Origin: an uncultured Hyphomonas sp.
GTDB taxonomy: Bacteria; Pseudomonadota; Alphaproteobacteria; Caulobacterales; Hyphomonadaceae
Direction of reading: 5' to 3'
NCBI RefSeq assembly: GCF_963678875.1
Contig: NZ_OY787456.1
Location: 620,001-684,000, forward strand
DNA: 64,000 nt
How positions within the stretch are numbered: the stretch's first letter is position 1; each line of letters opens with the position of its first letter. Made by a program: the position numbers and the translations under genes. Shown one piece after another: positions 8,485-17,216 of this stretch. Below the pieces are notes generated by a model. That model made no database searches. It saw only the letters and a list, made by a program, of their open reading frames with translations, and was not told where the DNA came from.

Positions 8485-9531
8485 TCAGATGACCTGAACC
8501 GAAGGCGTCCCGGCTTCGACGCGGCCGATGATGGCGGCGCCGTCATGGCCGTGCCGGGCGAAGAGGGCGAGAACATCGCCTGCCACGTCCGGCGCACATG
8601 ACACGAGCAGGCCGCCGCTGGTCTGCGGATCGCAGAGCAGGTCGCGGTCTGTCTCTGTGAGGTCACCGCTGACCATGTGGTTCACCGAGTCCCAGTTTCG
8701 CCCCGACGCGCCGGTCTTCACACCGTCTTCGGCGAGTTTCCGCGCGCCGTCGAACACAGGCACTTTCGTCTTTTCGATGACCAGTGAAACGCCTGCGCCG
8801 CGCGCCATTTCGCTGCCATGGCCGATCAGGCCGAAGCCTGTCACGTCCGTGGCGGCGTGGACGCCGTCCATGGCGGAAAGATCCGTGCCCGGCGTGTTGA
8901 GGCGCGTTGTGGAGGCGATCATCTCTTCATACTGGGCGGGTTCCAGGATCTCCCGTTTCAGCGCGGCGGAATAGATGCCGATGCCGAGCGGCTTGCCGAG
9001 GATCAGCACGTCACCGGCCTTCGCGTTCGAATTCATCAGGATGCGGGACGGATCGACGAGGCCCATCGCAACGAGGCCGTAGATGGGCTCTGCGGCGTCG
9101 ATGGAATGACCGCCCGCGACCGGGGCACCGGCGGTCTCTGCCACGGACTGCCCGCCTGCAAGGATGGCGCGGATCGTCTCCGGCGAAATCTGGCCGATGG
9201 GCATGCCGACAATGGCGAGCGAGAAGATCGGCTTTGCGCCCATGGCGAACACATCCGACAGCGCATTGGTGGCGGCGATGCGCCCGAATGTGTGCGGATC
9301 GTCCACGATGGGGGTGAAGAAGTCCGTCGTTGCGACCAGCGCCGTCGTCTCGTTGATCTTGTAGACAGCGGCATCGTCGCTGGTGCCTGCGTCCACCAGA
9401 AGGTCTTTCGATCCGATCGCCAGCGGCATGTCAGAGAGAATGTCAGCCAGCACATTGGGCGCGAGCTTGCAGCCGCACCCGCCGCCATGGGCGAGGGAGG
9501 TGAGGCGGGGTTCGGTGTGCGTATCTGCCAT
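8485..9531 (-). CDS. selD: Selenide, water dikinase (selenophosphate synthetase)
   Basis: SelD makes selenophosphate from selenide and ATP, the selenium donor for selenouridine and selenocysteine synthesis. At 348 residues it has the usual length. AHGGGCGCKLAP near residues 14-25 is the active-site loop, with Cys in the position that is Sec in some species. DDAAVYKINETTALVATTDFFTP is the ATP/metal-binding segment in two parts. AGGHSIDAAEPIYG and CDPQTSGGLLVSC are further AIR-synthase-type motifs. It is divergent from selU across 62 bases. No selA, selB or selC is visible in the window, so the demonstrable use here is tRNA modification. Confidence 0.95.
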   Translation of the reverse strand: MADTHTEPRLTSLAHGGGCGCKLAPNVLADILSDMPLAIGSKDLLVDAGTSDDAAVYKINETTALVATTDFFTPIVDDPHTFGRIAATNALSDVFAMGAKPIFSLAIVGMPIGQISPETIRAILAGGQSVAETAGAPVAGGHSIDAAEPIYGLVAMGLVDPSRILMNSNAKAGDVLILGKPLGIGIYSAALKREILEPAQYEEMIASTTRLNTPGTDLSAMDGVHAATDVTGFGLIGHGSEMARGAGVSLVIEKTKVPVFDGARKLAEDGVKTGASGRNWDSVNHMVSGDLTETDRDLLCDPQTSGGLLVSCAPDVAGDVLALFARHGHDGAAIIGRVEAGTPSVQVI

Positions 9532-9593
9532 GAGGTCCTCCGGTTTGGGGCAGTCTAACGCGCTGGTGCAACGGGGAAAACCTGATACCTCTG

Positions 9594-10646
9594 ATGGCGA
9601 TGCCTTATCTTGAAACCGTCTCCGATCTCAGCCCGGAAAACCTGGCCCGCTATGATGACATCATCGATGTGCGCTCGCCGGCTGAGTTCGCAGACGATCA
9701 CATGCCGGGCGCGATCAGCCTGCCGGTCCTGTCGAATGAGGAGCGGGCGAAGGTCGGCACGATCTACAAGCAGGAGAGCCCGTTCCGGGCAAACCGCGTC
9801 GGCGGGGCGCTGGTGGCGCGTAACATCGCCCACCATCTGGAAACGGCGCTGATGGACAAGCCGAAAAGCTGGCGCCCGCTCGTCTATTGCTGGCGGGGCG
9901 GGATGCGGTCGAATGCGATGGCGACGATCCTGTCATCGGTCGGCTGGCCGACGGGCGTGGTGAAGGGCGGCTATCGCACATGGCGGCGGGAAGTGGTCGA
10001 GGGACTGGACTGTGACGCGCCGCTCTTGCCGGTGCACCTGATCGATGGGCAGACCGGCACCGGCAAGACGGCGCTGCTGCATGCGCTGGCAGAGCAGGGC
10101 GGACAGGTGCTGGACCTGGAAGGCCTCGCCAATCATCGCGGCTCTGCCTTTGGCGATGTGGACGGCGCCCAACCGGCCCAGCGCATGTTTGAGACAGAGA
10201 TCTGGGATGTGCTCCGCCGGATGGACCTGACGAAACCTGTGTTTGTGGAAGCGGAGTCCGCGCTGGTGGGCCGCCGCCGCGTGCCGCGCCGCCTGTGGCG
10301 CAGCATGCTGGCGGCGCCGCGCATCGAGATGCATATGAGCCTCGACGTGCGGGCGGATTACCTTGTCCGGACGTATGCTGACATTATTGCGGAAGCGCCG
10401 CGGCTCTCCGCCGCCATTGGAAAGCTGAAGGGGCTCCAGTCCAGGGAAACCATCGAGGACTGGCTGGCACTTGCCGCGCAGAAGGATTTTACCGAGCTGG
10501 CACGCCAGCTGATGCAGCAGCATTACGACCCGCTCTACGCCCGCAGCCGCAAACGCCGGGAGAATGATCGCGTAAAGGTGCTGGAACTGAAGGACCTTTC
10601 ACCGGAGAGTCTGACTCAGGCGGCGCAGGATTTGCTCCACCCCTGA
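9594..10646 (+). CDS. selU: tRNA 2-selenouridine synthase
   Basis: SelU (MnmH/YbbB) replaces sulfur with selenium at the wobble 2-thiouridine of tRNAs reading Glu, Gln and Lys codons, going through geranylated 2-thiouridine. The N-terminal rhodanese domain spans about residues 5-135, with YCWRGGMRS carrying the active Cys99. A P-loop domain follows with GQTGTGKT at 152-159 and EAESALVGRRRVP downstream. The 350-residue length fits the family. An alternative ATG two codons in is possible. It is divergent from selD, which supplies its substrate. An inverted-repeat element begins 26 bases after the stop. Confidence 0.95.
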   Translation: MAMPYLETVSDLSPENLARYDDIIDVRSPAEFADDHMPGAISLPVLSNEERAKVGTIYKQESPFRANRVGGALVARNIAHHLETALMDKPKSWRPLVYCWRGGMRSNAMATILSSVGWPTGVVKGGYRTWRREVVEGLDCDAPLLPVHLIDGQTGTGKTALLHALAEQGGQVLDLEGLANHRGSAFGDVDGAQPAQRMFETEIWDVLRRMDLTKPVFVEAESALVGRRRVPRRLWRSMLAAPRIEMHMSLDVRADYLVRTYADIIAEAPRLSAAIGKLKGLQSRETIEDWLALAAQKDFTELARQLMQQHYDPLYARSRKRRENDRVKVLELKDLSPESLTQAAQDLLHP

Positions 10647-10672
10647 GGCAGCTGTTCGAGCCTGCGCTCGTG

Positions 10673-10733
10673 CTTCGACTTCGCTCAGCATGAGCGCTCT
10701 CAGAGTGCGGACTCATCCTGAGCGAAGTCGAAG
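10673..10733. repeat. Inverted-repeat element after selU
   Basis: Arms at 10673-10694 and 10712-10733 are complementary over 22 bases with one mismatch (left arm CTTCGACTTCGCTCAGCATG...). The interior continues pairing toward a CAG apex (CGCTCT against AGTGCG). Similar TTCGACTTCGCTCAGGATGA-type palindromes are, from memory, common intergenic elements in alphaproteobacterial genomes. It lies in the convergent gap between selU and rnhA and may also serve as a bidirectional terminator, though there is no T-tract. Confidence 0.85.
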
Positions 10734-10751
10734 GATGACGGATCGGGAAAG

Positions 10752-11195
10752 TCAGCGCCCGCGGGCTTCTTCCGTGCCGCGGCGGGCAAGTTCGTCGGCC
10801 TTTTCGTTGCCGGGGTCACCGGCATGGCCCTTCACCCATTTCCAGGTGATGTCGTGGCGCTGGCAGGCTTCGTCCATCGCCATCCAGAGGTCCTGATTCT
10901 TGACCGGCTTCTTGGCGGCGGTCTTCCAGCCATTGCGTTTCCAGCCATGAATCCATTTGGTCAGGCCGTCTTTCACATAGGTGGAATCGACGTGCAGCGT
11001 GACCTTTGATGGGCCCTTCAGCGCGTTCAGCGCCTCGATCACGGCCAGCATTTCCATCCGGTTGTTGGTGGTGGCCTTGTCGCCGCCCCAGAGTTCCTTG
11101 CGCTTTTCGCCGGCCACGAGCAATGCGCCCCAGCCGCCGGGGCCGGGATTGCCGCTGCAGGCGCCATCGGTCCAGATTTCGATCGTATCGGTCAT
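10752..11195 (-). CDS. rnhA: Ribonuclease HI
   Basis: RNase HI cleaves the RNA of RNA-DNA hybrids, removing primers and R-loops. At 147 residues it has the standard length. All four catalytic carboxylates stand at their usual numbers: Asp10 in EIWTDGACSGNPGPGGWG, Glu48 in NNRMEML, Asp70 in LHVDSTYV and Asp134 in GNEKADELAR, with His124 in VKGHAG. It is the last gene of a four-gene minus-strand operon that begins with thrB, 39 bases after the preceding membrane-protein gene. Confidence 0.97.
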   Translation of the reverse strand: MTDTIEIWTDGACSGNPGPGGWGALLVAGEKRKELWGGDKATTNNRMEMLAVIEALNALKGPSKVTLHVDSTYVKDGLTKWIHGWKRNGWKTAAKKPVKNQDLWMAMDEACQRHDITWKWVKGHAGDPGNEKADELARRGTEEARGR

Positions 11196-11234
11196 GGGCT
11201 TTCAGGTGGTTGGCTTCGGCGGAAGCGTCAAGCG

Positions 11235-11795
11235 TCAGAAGACGTCCACGTCCACATCGGTGAGCTGGTTGGCGGGCTGCACGATGGCGTGGAACAGCCA
11301 GCCACACAGCGCCCCGGCGAGCGCGCCGACGAAGGCGCCGCCGGCCACGGCACCGACGCCGCTGATGAAGCCTTCCAGAAAGCCGAACAGGCTCGTCGTG
11401 GCGCCGACAAGGATCGCGCCCCAGATGCTGCCCCAGCGGATGAAGGGCGGCCGCCGCACAATGCTTCGATAGGGTAGGCGTCCGATGGAGAGGCCGAGCG
11501 CCAGCCACGCTGCGGGCACGTTGATGAAAAAGAGCAGGAAATTATAGCTCGCCAGCTGGAAGGCGCCGCTCATGCCGCCGATGAATCCGCCGCCGCTCAG
11601 CATGCCGTAATTCATCGCCGCGCCGGTAATGCCCATGACCAGCATCAGGATGCGGGTGCAGACCGTGCCGATGATTGCCACGAACAGGCAGGCCGCGAGC
11701 GAGGACAGGAACAGGCCGAGCTTGATCCGCCTGAAGCTTCGCCGCGCCGCAGGGGCGGCATAGCTGGGCAGGTCCGGGTTTTGCCTCTCGGTCAC
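11235..11795 (-). CDS. Hypothetical multi-pass membrane protein in the thrB-rnhA operon
   Basis: A 186-residue protein with about four hydrophobic segments, near 27-50, 76-100, 120-140 and 145-165, and many Gly residues in GGGFIGG, GVGAVAGGAFVGALAG and similar runs. I do not recognise a family. It overlaps the upstream membrane gene by four bases (ATGA), so translation is likely coupled. Together with that neighbour it looks like a two-part membrane pair inserted between thrB and rnhA. The C-terminus DVDVDVF is acidic and probably cytoplasmic. Confidence 0.65.
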   Translation of the reverse strand: MTERQNPDLPSYAAPAARRSFRRIKLGLFLSSLAACLFVAIIGTVCTRILMLVMGITGAAMNYGMLSGGGFIGGMSGAFQLASYNFLLFFINVPAAWLALGLSIGRLPYRSIVRRPPFIRWGSIWGAILVGATTSLFGFLEGFISGVGAVAGGAFVGALAGALCGWLFHAIVQPANQLTDVDVDVF

Positions 11796-12283
11796 GGTGC
11801 CGGGATCCGGTCGGGGAGGCGGATCAGCCAGAACAGGCTCGCTGCGAGAAGGCCGGTCAAAGGCCCGGACAACAGAAGTGCGCCGGCCTTGAGGACGAGC
11901 GACGGGTCGCGCAGGCTGCCTGTGGCGAGGAAATAGATCAGCATGGTGAGCGTGCCGGCAGCGAGGCCGCCGAGGGCATAGACCAGCCAGCTCGTCCAGC
12001 CCTTGCGCACTAGCCAGCCATGCAGCGGCAGGCCGGCGATCAGCATGGCCGGCCAGCCGAGGAATACGCCGAAAGCGCCACCCAGCACGCCAAAGCCGAG
12101 CAGGCTGGCCACGATTTCAATCGGGGTGGAGGGCCGGGATGTGGCGGAATCGATGTCGGTCCGGAAGACCAGCTCAGGCGCCATCTGGACGGCGAGGATC
12201 GCGGCAACGATTCCTGCGGCCAGGATCGGCGCGAGACAGGCCGCCAGACAGAGCCGCAGCCATTCTTTCCAGTCACGTGTCAT
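11792..12283 (-). CDS. Hypothetical multi-pass membrane protein in the thrB-rnhA operon
   Basis: A 163-residue protein with about four predicted membrane segments: 10-32, 54-82, 95-115 and 128-153. The first reads LAACLAPILAAGIVAAILAV and the third is in YALGGLAAGTLTMLIYFLA. No recognised domain is visible. It overlaps thrB upstream by four bases and the next membrane gene downstream by four bases, so the three are translationally coupled. Its general shape is similar to that of the following gene, and the two could be distant duplicates, but I cannot align them convincingly by eye. Confidence 0.65.
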   Translation of the reverse strand: MTRDWKEWLRLCLAACLAPILAAGIVAAILAVQMAPELVFRTDIDSATSRPSTPIEIVASLLGFGVLGGAFGVFLGWPAMLIAGLPLHGWLVRKGWTSWLVYALGGLAAGTLTMLIYFLATGSLRDPSLVLKAGALLLSGPLTGLLAASLFWLIRLPDRIPAP

Positions 12284-13257
12284 GCACCATAGCCTTCCGC
12301 CGTTTCCACTTTGCGATGGAAGGCGAGGCGTCCGGCATATTCGAGGGGGTTTTTGGGCTTTACGAGGGCACCTTCCGGCGTCGACGACCAGTCGATCAGG
12401 CGGGTGAGGAAGAAGCGCAGCGCCGCGCCGCGGGCGAGGATCGGCAGGGCATCGCGCTCTGCGGCCTCCAGCGGGCGCACGCTTTCATAGCCTGCGATCA
12501 GGGCCGCGCCCTTGGAGAAATTGTAGTCGATGGAATCGCGCCCGCCATCCTCGAACGCCCAGGCATTGAGGCAGATGGCGAGGTCATAGGCGAGGGCATC
12601 GGTGCAGGCGAAATAGAAGTCGATCGCGCCGGAGAATGTGTCGCCCAGGAAGAAGGCGTTGTCGGGGAAGAGATCCGCATGGATCGTGCCGCGCGGCAGG
12701 CCGAGCGATTGCGGCTTGGCCTCGGCAATGGCGGCAAGGTCGCCCGCGATGTCCCCGGCGAGGCCGGGCAACAATCCGTCGGCATCGGCGTCCCGGCCGG
12801 TCCAGAGGCGCGGCCAGGCGGCAGGGCCGAGGCTGTTCGCGCGCTCCATGGTGAAGTCTGCGAGCGCGAGGTGCATGCGGGCCATGCCTGCGCCAAGCTC
12901 CCGGCACTGGGTGACGTTCGGCTTGCGGGGGGAAAGGCCTTCAAGGAAGGAGACGACCAGCGCCGGGCGCCCTTCCAGCGTGCGCAGGGCCGTGCCGTCG
13001 CGCGCGGCGATGGGCGAGGGGCAGGGATAGCCCTTGGCGGCAAGATGCTGTTTCAGGGCGACGAAATAGGGCAGGTCCGCCGCGTTCACCCGCTTCTCGA
13101 ACAGGGTGAGGATGTAGCGGCCTTTCTCCGTCTCCAGGTAATAGTTCGAGTTCTCGACGCCCTCCGCAATCCCCTTGAAGGAGAGCGGGGCGCCGAGGTC
13201 GTATTCGGTCAGGAAGGCGGCAAGCGCCTCGTCGGAAACCTGAGTGTAGACAGCCAT
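12280..13257 (-). CDS. thrB: Homoserine kinase (APH-fold ThrB)
   Basis: Homoserine kinase phosphorylates homoserine using ATP in the step before threonine synthase. This is the aminoglycoside-phosphotransferase-fold type found in proteobacteria, 325 residues. It begins MAVYTQVSDEALAAFLTEYD. The N-lobe has GVENSNYYLET and YILTLFEKR, with the ATP-binding Lys/Glu region. The catalytic loop TIHADLFPDNAFF has the HxDxxxxN pattern and AIDFYFACTD is the metal-binding DFxx. It is first in the thrB-membrane-membrane-rnhA operon. The thrB/rnhA neighbourhood is common in alphaproteobacteria. Confidence 0.93.
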   Translation of the reverse strand: MAVYTQVSDEALAAFLTEYDLGAPLSFKGIAEGVENSNYYLETEKGRYILTLFEKRVNAADLPYFVALKQHLAAKGYPCPSPIAARDGTALRTLEGRPALVVSFLEGLSPRKPNVTQCRELGAGMARMHLALADFTMERANSLGPAAWPRLWTGRDADADGLLPGLAGDIAGDLAAIAEAKPQSLGLPRGTIHADLFPDNAFFLGDTFSGAIDFYFACTDALAYDLAICLNAWAFEDGGRDSIDYNFSKGAALIAGYESVRPLEAAERDALPILARGAALRFFLTRLIDWSSTPEGALVKPKNPLEYAGRLAFHRKVETAEGYGA

Positions 13258-13266
13258 ACAGCCGGA

Positions 13267-14748
13267 TTAAGCTGCCCGGGTGAGCATGTCACGCTGCAGT
13301 GTCTTCCCGGCCCACAGATAATGAAGGGCCGCCCAGCCATAAAGTGTGGCGAAGATGATGATCGACCATTGCAGGCCGCGGGCATTGGCGCTGTTGCAGG
13401 CCGCTGCTTCAGCCGCGCCGAGGCCGGTCACGTCCTTGCAGATTTCCAGCGTCAGGCCGAGATCGTGCCCGCCCAGCATCATTGTTTTCAGGAAGGTCGA
13501 CAGGAAACCGATCAGCGTCGGACCGAGGCCGATGCCGATCAGGTTAACCGCGAACAGGGTGAGGGCGACGGCTGTGGCCCGCGTGCGGGCATCGGCCACG
13601 CCGGTCGATACGGCATACATCGGGCCGAGATAGAAATAGTGCAGCGTGGCAGCGGCCATCAGCGGCGGCAGCATCAGCGGCACGGTCGGCGCGAGATAGC
13701 CCAGCCAGTAAAGCGGCACGGAGAGGCCCATGCCGAGTGCCGGCATCCAGGACAGCGCCTTCGGATGGCGCACGGACATCTTGTCGGCCAGGAAGCCGGA
13801 CAGGAACACCCCGATGGCGGCCATCAGGCCGATCACGAGGCTGAAGATCAGCGCCGCTTCCGTGAGGCTGAGGCCATGCGTACGGCGCAGGAATGAGGTC
13901 GAGAACTGCGCAATGCCATAGCCCGCGAAAGAGGCGATGGCGGCGCCGATGACGACGTGCACATAGGTCGGCTTCTTCATCAGGGCCTTGATGGCCGGCA
14001 TGAAGCCGAGGCTTTCAACCGGTGTTCCTGCAGCGCTCGGCGGATCCGTATAACCGCGTGGCGGTTCCTTGATGGTCATGCCGATGATGCCAGCGATCAG
14101 GACGCCCGGCAGGCCGACGGCGACAAAGGCGATGCGCCAGCCTTCCATGCTCTGCCAGTCAATGGCGTCGCGGGCCCAGGTCCAGCCCCATCCGTCGAGA
14201 ATGTTGTGCACGTTCTCGCCGGTGACATAGTCATTGATCGGGCCGCCGGCGAGACCGGCAATCATGCCGCCGAGCGGCACGCCGAGGGCGTAGATCGAGG
14301 CGGCGGTCGCGCGGCTGGACGGTTTGAAATAATCGGCAATCACGGACTGGGCCGGGGGCGTACAGCCGGCTTCTCCGACGCCCACCATCAGGCGGAACAT
14401 GAACAGCGACATGAAGCCGACGGCAAAGCCGCACAGGACGGTCATCAGGCTCCACAGGGTGAGCGCGACCACGATGATGCCGATCCGGCTGCGCCGCTCG
14501 GCAAGGCGCGCAATCGGGATACCCAGTGTCGTGTAGAAGATGGCGAAGGCGAGGCCGCCCAGCACACCCATGTGCCAGTCTTCCAGCTGTAGCGATGTCT
14601 TCATCGGCTCGGTCAGGATCGCAAAGATCGACCGGTCGATGAAGTTGAAGATGTAGACAACGAGCAAGGCGCTGAGGACATAGGAGCGGTATGCGGAGGA
14701 TCCGTATCCCGTTTCGTGTCCCGGTCGGGTCAAGGCGGCGTCAGTCAT
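13267..14748 (-). CDS. MFS transporter, spinster-like, paralog 2
   Basis: A 493-residue major facilitator with twelve likely membrane segments. FNFIDRSIF in the first helix and AERRSRIGII between helices 2 and 3 (the loop 2-3 signature) place it in the MFS. The N-terminus GHETGYGSSAYRSYVLSALL matches the same region of the upstream gene, and the two share VGEAGCTPPA and KEPPRG/REPPRG loops, so they are tandem duplicates. The substrate is unknown; spinster-like bacterial members often sit with lipid or aromatic catabolism genes, but none adjoin here. It ends nine bases before the thrB start. Confidence 0.85.
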   Translation of the reverse strand: MTDAALTRPGHETGYGSSAYRSYVLSALLVVYIFNFIDRSIFAILTEPMKTSLQLEDWHMGVLGGLAFAIFYTTLGIPIARLAERRSRIGIIVVALTLWSLMTVLCGFAVGFMSLFMFRLMVGVGEAGCTPPAQSVIADYFKPSSRATAASIYALGVPLGGMIAGLAGGPINDYVTGENVHNILDGWGWTWARDAIDWQSMEGWRIAFVAVGLPGVLIAGIIGMTIKEPPRGYTDPPSAAGTPVESLGFMPAIKALMKKPTYVHVVIGAAIASFAGYGIAQFSTSFLRRTHGLSLTEAALIFSLVIGLMAAIGVFLSGFLADKMSVRHPKALSWMPALGMGLSVPLYWLGYLAPTVPLMLPPLMAAATLHYFYLGPMYAVSTGVADARTRATAVALTLFAVNLIGIGLGPTLIGFLSTFLKTMMLGGHDLGLTLEICKDVTGLGAAEAAACNSANARGLQWSIIIFATLYGWAALHYLWAGKTLQRDMLTRAA

Positions 14749-14780
14749 GGGCGTCTCCTGTTATTGGGCCGGGTTCGAAA

Positions 14781-16289
14781 TCATCCTTGACCGGAGGCTG
14801 CTGTCGGGTCGTAGCGGTCCTTCATGAAGGTGCGCGCGGCGAGGAAGTAGAAGATCGCAGCGATGATGAAGATCATCACCGTGGCGACCATGGAATGGCG
14901 CAAGCCTTCGGAATAGGCAGAACAGAGGGCCGGGCCGTCAGCGCCAAGCTGGGCGACGTTCACGCCGCAGAGCTTCGGCTCGAAGGTGGCGAACTGTTCG
15001 GAAAGCCCCTGTGAAGCAAGGCTGGAAGACATGAAATACGTGCTCATCCAGCCGGTGAACATCGGGCCGATGCCGTTGCCGATCAGGGCGACGATGAACA
15101 GGAGGACCGAAATGGTCGTCGCCCGGGCGCGCGGGCTGACGATGCCGGTGCCGACCGTGTACTGGGCGCCGAGATAGGCGTAGTGGGTGATCGCCGCGAT
15201 GACCCAGAAGAAGATCGCGACCGTCAGCGATGACGTCATGAATGCGATGGAATAGGCCGGAACCGCGATCAGCAGGCCGACGCCCGGCAGCCAGGCCGAA
15301 ACGGCGGGGAAGCGGTGCGACAGCTTTTCGGAGAGGTAGCCGCCAAGGAAGGTCCCGCCGGCGGCGACCGCTGACAGCGGCGCGCCGAACTTCACGGCGG
15401 CTTCATGCAGGCTCACCCCGTGCACACGCATCAGGAAAGGTGTCTGGAAGGCGAACAGGCCATAGCCGACAAAGGCGACGAAGGCGGCGCCGAGCGACAG
15501 CGTCCAGAAGGTCGGCTTGCGTCCGAATTCCTTGAAGGCTTCGAAAAAGCCGGCTTTTTCGACCTGCAGCGACGGGACATCGGAATGTCCGCGTGGCGGT
15601 TCCCGCATCGTGAACCAGATGAGCGCGGCGATCAGGACGCCGGGTGCACCGATCACGACAAAGGCGATGCGCCAGCCTTCCACCGTTTCCCAGTTGATAC
15701 CCTGGAACAGGAAGCCGAGGCCGATGGAGTTCAGCCAGCTGCCCATGTCCGGGCCTTTGATCGAGGCGATGGTGCCGCCGAACAACTGGGCCAGGACGCC
15801 GCCGATGGTGACGCCCATGGAATAGATGCCGAGCGCGTTGGCGCGGCTCTTGGGCGGATAGTAGTCGGTGATCAGCGAGTTTGCCGGCGGGGTGCAGCCC
15901 GCTTCACCAATGGCCACACCGACGCGGAACAGGAGCAGCCAGATAAAGCCTGCCGCCAGGCCGCAAAGCGCAGTCATGACGGACCAGATGACGATGCAGA
16001 GACCGATGATGAAAACGCGGTTGCCGCGGTCGGCCCACATGGCGATCGGAATGCCCATCAGGGCGTAGAAGAGCGCGAAGGGAGGGCCGTTCAGCAGGCC
16101 CCACTGGGCGTCGCTGAGGCCGAAGGAATCCATGATCGGCTGGCCAACCACGCCGATCAGGGACCGGTCGATGAAGTTCAGCGTGTAAACCAGCATGAGG
16201 GACATCAGGACGTACGTCCTGTAGCCACGAGAGCCAAAACCGGTGATGTGGCCAGGCTGTGCCGCCGGGCCGGCTGTCGTATCGCTCAT
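14781..16289 (-). CDS. MFS transporter, spinster-like, paralog 1
   Basis: A 502-residue major facilitator with twelve predicted membrane helices. It starts MSDTTAGPAAQPGHITGFGS and runs into LNFIDRSLIGVV in helix 1. ADRGNRVFIIG is the loop 2-3 motif, IGEAGCTPPANSLI marks helix 5, and MREPPRG is in the central loop. It is the upstream copy of a tandem pair, 32 bases before the second gene on the same strand. A Shine-Dalgarno-like GGAGGA (reverse strand, near 16300) precedes the ATG. Divergence between the copies suggests different substrates. Confidence 0.85.
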   Translation of the reverse strand: MSDTTAGPAAQPGHITGFGSRGYRTYVLMSLMLVYTLNFIDRSLIGVVGQPIMDSFGLSDAQWGLLNGPPFALFYALMGIPIAMWADRGNRVFIIGLCIVIWSVMTALCGLAAGFIWLLLFRVGVAIGEAGCTPPANSLITDYYPPKSRANALGIYSMGVTIGGVLAQLFGGTIASIKGPDMGSWLNSIGLGFLFQGINWETVEGWRIAFVVIGAPGVLIAALIWFTMREPPRGHSDVPSLQVEKAGFFEAFKEFGRKPTFWTLSLGAAFVAFVGYGLFAFQTPFLMRVHGVSLHEAAVKFGAPLSAVAAGGTFLGGYLSEKLSHRFPAVSAWLPGVGLLIAVPAYSIAFMTSSLTVAIFFWVIAAITHYAYLGAQYTVGTGIVSPRARATTISVLLFIVALIGNGIGPMFTGWMSTYFMSSSLASQGLSEQFATFEPKLCGVNVAQLGADGPALCSAYSEGLRHSMVATVMIFIIAAIFYFLAARTFMKDRYDPTAASGQG

Positions 16290-16396
16290 GTAGTCTCCTC
16301 CGTAACAGCGTCACCTTTCTCAGCGAGGTGTTTGCTGGCGATGGCACCACGGTAGTGGCCCCCGCGTCCGCTGCAAGCCTTATCGTAAGGTAACTG

Positions 16397-17086
16397 TCAG
16401 ATCAGCCCTGCAGAACGGAAGCTGGTGACGCCGCCCGTTCCGGCGATGAGATGATCGTGAACCTCAATCTCAAAGGGAATGAGCGCGTCGATGATCTCGC
16501 GGGTCATGTCGATGTCGGCGCGCGACGGGGTCGTGTCGCCGGAGGGGTGGTTGTGCACGAGGATCAGGCTGGACGCGGCCAGCTCCAGTGCGCGGCGGGC
16601 GATCTCGCGCGGATAGACGGGGGCATGGTCCACCGTGCCCTGGCTCATCACCTCATCGGCAATCAGCTGGTTTTTGCGGTCGAGGAACAGCACGCGGAAC
16701 TGCTCGCGCGTTTCGTGCTGCATCTCGCGGCGGACATATTCGAGCAGGGCTGACCAGGACGAGATCACCTCGCGCTTGCGGATCTCCTGCAGGCTCGCCC
16801 GGCTCTGCAGTTCGGCGACGGCTTTCAGATAGGCGGCCACCGTCTCGCCGACGCCGTCCACCTTGACGAGATCGGCTGCGGGCGCCGCCAGCACACCTGA
16901 CAAGCTGCCAAATTCTGCCTCCAGCGCCTTGGCGATGGGCTTCACGTCACGCCGGGGGACAAATGCCATCAACAGGACTTCGAGAATCTCGTAATCGTCG
17001 AGCGCCGCCGCCCCGCGCGTGAGCAGTTTGCCGCGCAGGCGCTCGCGATGGCCCTGCCAGTGAGGTTTGTCCGTTCCGGTTTTCAT
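16397..17086 (-). CDS. radC: RadC-family JAB/MPN domain protein
   Basis: A 229-residue RadC. The ATG before KTGTDKPHWQGHRERLR was chosen because family members begin with this GHRERLR segment; a longer frame adds 50 unconserved residues and overlaps the divergent cupin gene. An N-terminal helix-hairpin-helix part (LLMAFVPRRDVKPIAKALE, VDGVGETVAAYL) is followed by the JAMM metalloprotease-like core, with LVHNHPSGDTTPSRAD giving the HxH and Asp ligands. The family was once linked to DNA repair, but its molecular role is unclear. It is divergent from the cupin gene and close to map, an arrangement common in alphaproteobacteria. Confidence 0.92.
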   Translation of the reverse strand: MKTGTDKPHWQGHRERLRGKLLTRGAAALDDYEILEVLLMAFVPRRDVKPIAKALEAEFGSLSGVLAAPAADLVKVDGVGETVAAYLKAVAELQSRASLQEIRKREVISSWSALLEYVRREMQHETREQFRVLFLDRKNQLIADEVMSQGTVDHAPVYPREIARRALELAASSLILVHNHPSGDTTPSRADIDMTREIIDALIPFEIEVHDHLIAGTGGVTSFRSAGLI

Positions 17087-17216
17087 CCCTTCGGAGAAAC
17101 CACGAAAACCCGTTTCGACAAAGTGGGTTTGGCGCGCTTGCTGCTGCCGGAATCCTGTGGAAGCGTTGCGCGCATGGCCCGCCAAGAGGCCGCAAGAATG
17201 AAAAGGGGACCTTTGC

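Noticed and set aside
12139..13896. A 585-codon plus-strand open frame opposite thrB and an MFS gene
   Set aside because: Antisense to an operon with overlapping starts and clear homoserine-kinase motifs.
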